Positions 63,875-64,000 of a DNA stretch of 64,000 nt are shown here, in pieces. A program made the position numbers and the translations under genes. Source of the stretch: Flavobacterium agri (GTDB lineage Bacteria > Bacteroidota > Bacteroidia > Flavobacteriales > Flavobacteriaceae); the NCBI RefSeq assembly GCF_013401995.1, contig NZ_JACBJI010000001.1, positions 800,337 through 864,336 of the forward strand. The letters are read 5' to 3'. The stretch's first letter is position 1. Every line of letters starts with the position of its first letter. The notes beneath the pieces were generated by a model that did no database searches, was not told the origin of the DNA, and worked only from the letters and a program-made list of their open reading frames with translations.

Positions 63875-64000
63875 GGGCGTGCCGGCGGCGGTTTCCGATG
63901 GCGTTTGCGGTGGAAGAAGACGGTTGCGGCTCCGAGCGCAGTGGAGGAGCCGCCGTCGGGCTGTCGGCACTCGCTTTTTTGCCGCGAAGCCCGGTATGGG
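63875..64000 (+). repeat. Interspersed GC-rich repeat, family E (copy 2, open at the window end)
   Basis: The stretch starts GGGCGTGCCGGCGGCGG and includes CCGTCGGGCTGTCGGCACTC and CTTTTTTGCCG; the middle holds a REP-like palindrome. It differs in composition from neighbouring sequence (higher G+C) and resembles family E at 32499-32622 in the opposite orientation. No ORF is visible. It runs off the end of the window. Confidence 0.5.
63928..63950. repeat. REP-like palindrome (third copy of the GIY-YIG unit end)
   Basis: GGCTCCGAGCGCAGTGGAGG with AGC following matches 56898-56920 at 22 of 23 positions. Outer bases GCTCC and GGAGC (and wider CGGCTCC/GGAGCCG) are perfect inverted arms. It is nested in the family E repeat and has no adjacent GIY-YIG gene in the window. 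Confidence 0.6.

Noticed and set aside
1..64000. CRISPR arrays, prophage, tRNA and rRNA genes
   Set aside because: No regularly spaced direct repeats with spacers, no phage structural or integrase genes and no tRNA- or rRNA-like sequences were seen in the intergenic regions.

Overview
The window reads as chromosomal DNA of a member of the Flavobacteriaceae (Bacteroidota), most like Flavobacterium. The support is a type IX secretion system (T9SS) protein (PorQ), cargo with type A and type B T9SS sorting domains, a CarboxypepD_reg/TonB receptor, head-GIN-domain proteins, a GlgE-type glucan pathway, and repeated TAnnTTTG -7 promoter elements with almost no Shine-Dalgarno sequences. No tRNA, rRNA, CRISPR array, prophage or conventional transposase was seen. 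Most of the window is ordinary core genome.

Layout. 1-5641: a threonine operon (thrA, thrB, thrC and a methyltransferase) preceded by a short Thr-rich leader ORF and mutually exclusive hairpins, which looks like a transcription attenuator. 5613-16185: housekeeping genes (nnrD, gcvT, yebC, a cysteine synthase, ptrB, ybaB, ltaE, prfB, a flavin oxidase-like protein). 16320-25322: a secreted EEP nuclease/phosphatase, an outer-membrane protein, DUF1697, a PiT phosphate transporter with its PhoU-like partner, an acyl-CoA carboxylase beta subunit, a frameshifted small secreted protein, an M1 aminopeptidase and a DoxX protein. 25353-34451: menE, a CPBP protease, an ArsC-like protein, a TonB receptor, fumC and rpsA. 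34695-43834: a 1114-residue T9SS type B surface protein, a nucleoside transporter, cmk, porQ and lon. 44025-48801: a lipoprotein with two DUF6252-like halves, then an ECF sigma/anti-sigma pair followed by three predicted beta-helix surface proteins in one operon. 48848-53706: an MFS transporter, an M48 lipoprotein and a GH31 glucosidase. 53929-60868: a glycosyltransferase and the storage-glucan genes glgE, maltokinase and glgB. 60942-63801: an alpha/beta hydrolase with two MsrB methionine sulfoxide reductases and a T9SS type A protein.

How genes work together. Maltokinase makes maltose-1-phosphate, GlgE polymerises it into alpha-1,4-glucan and GlgB branches it. TreS, the usual maltose source, is not in the window. 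PiT and DUF47 form a phosphate-uptake pair. The sigma, anti-sigma and GIN cluster has an ECF-like promoter and may regulate itself.

The less ordinary content is between genes. At least six families of dispersed imperfect palindromes sit in the spacers, and several start exactly at, or one base after, a stop codon. The most striking is a 421-bp unit (56898-57318) bounded by 19-bp inverted repeats (18/19 match). It carries a single GIY-YIG gene whose usual catalytic Arg and Glu appear replaced, and it splits maltokinase from glgB. Other points for follow-up are the Thr leader, two likely one-base frameshifts (in 22643-23212 and at the start of 34695-38039), and an RF2 gene with no programmed frameshift.
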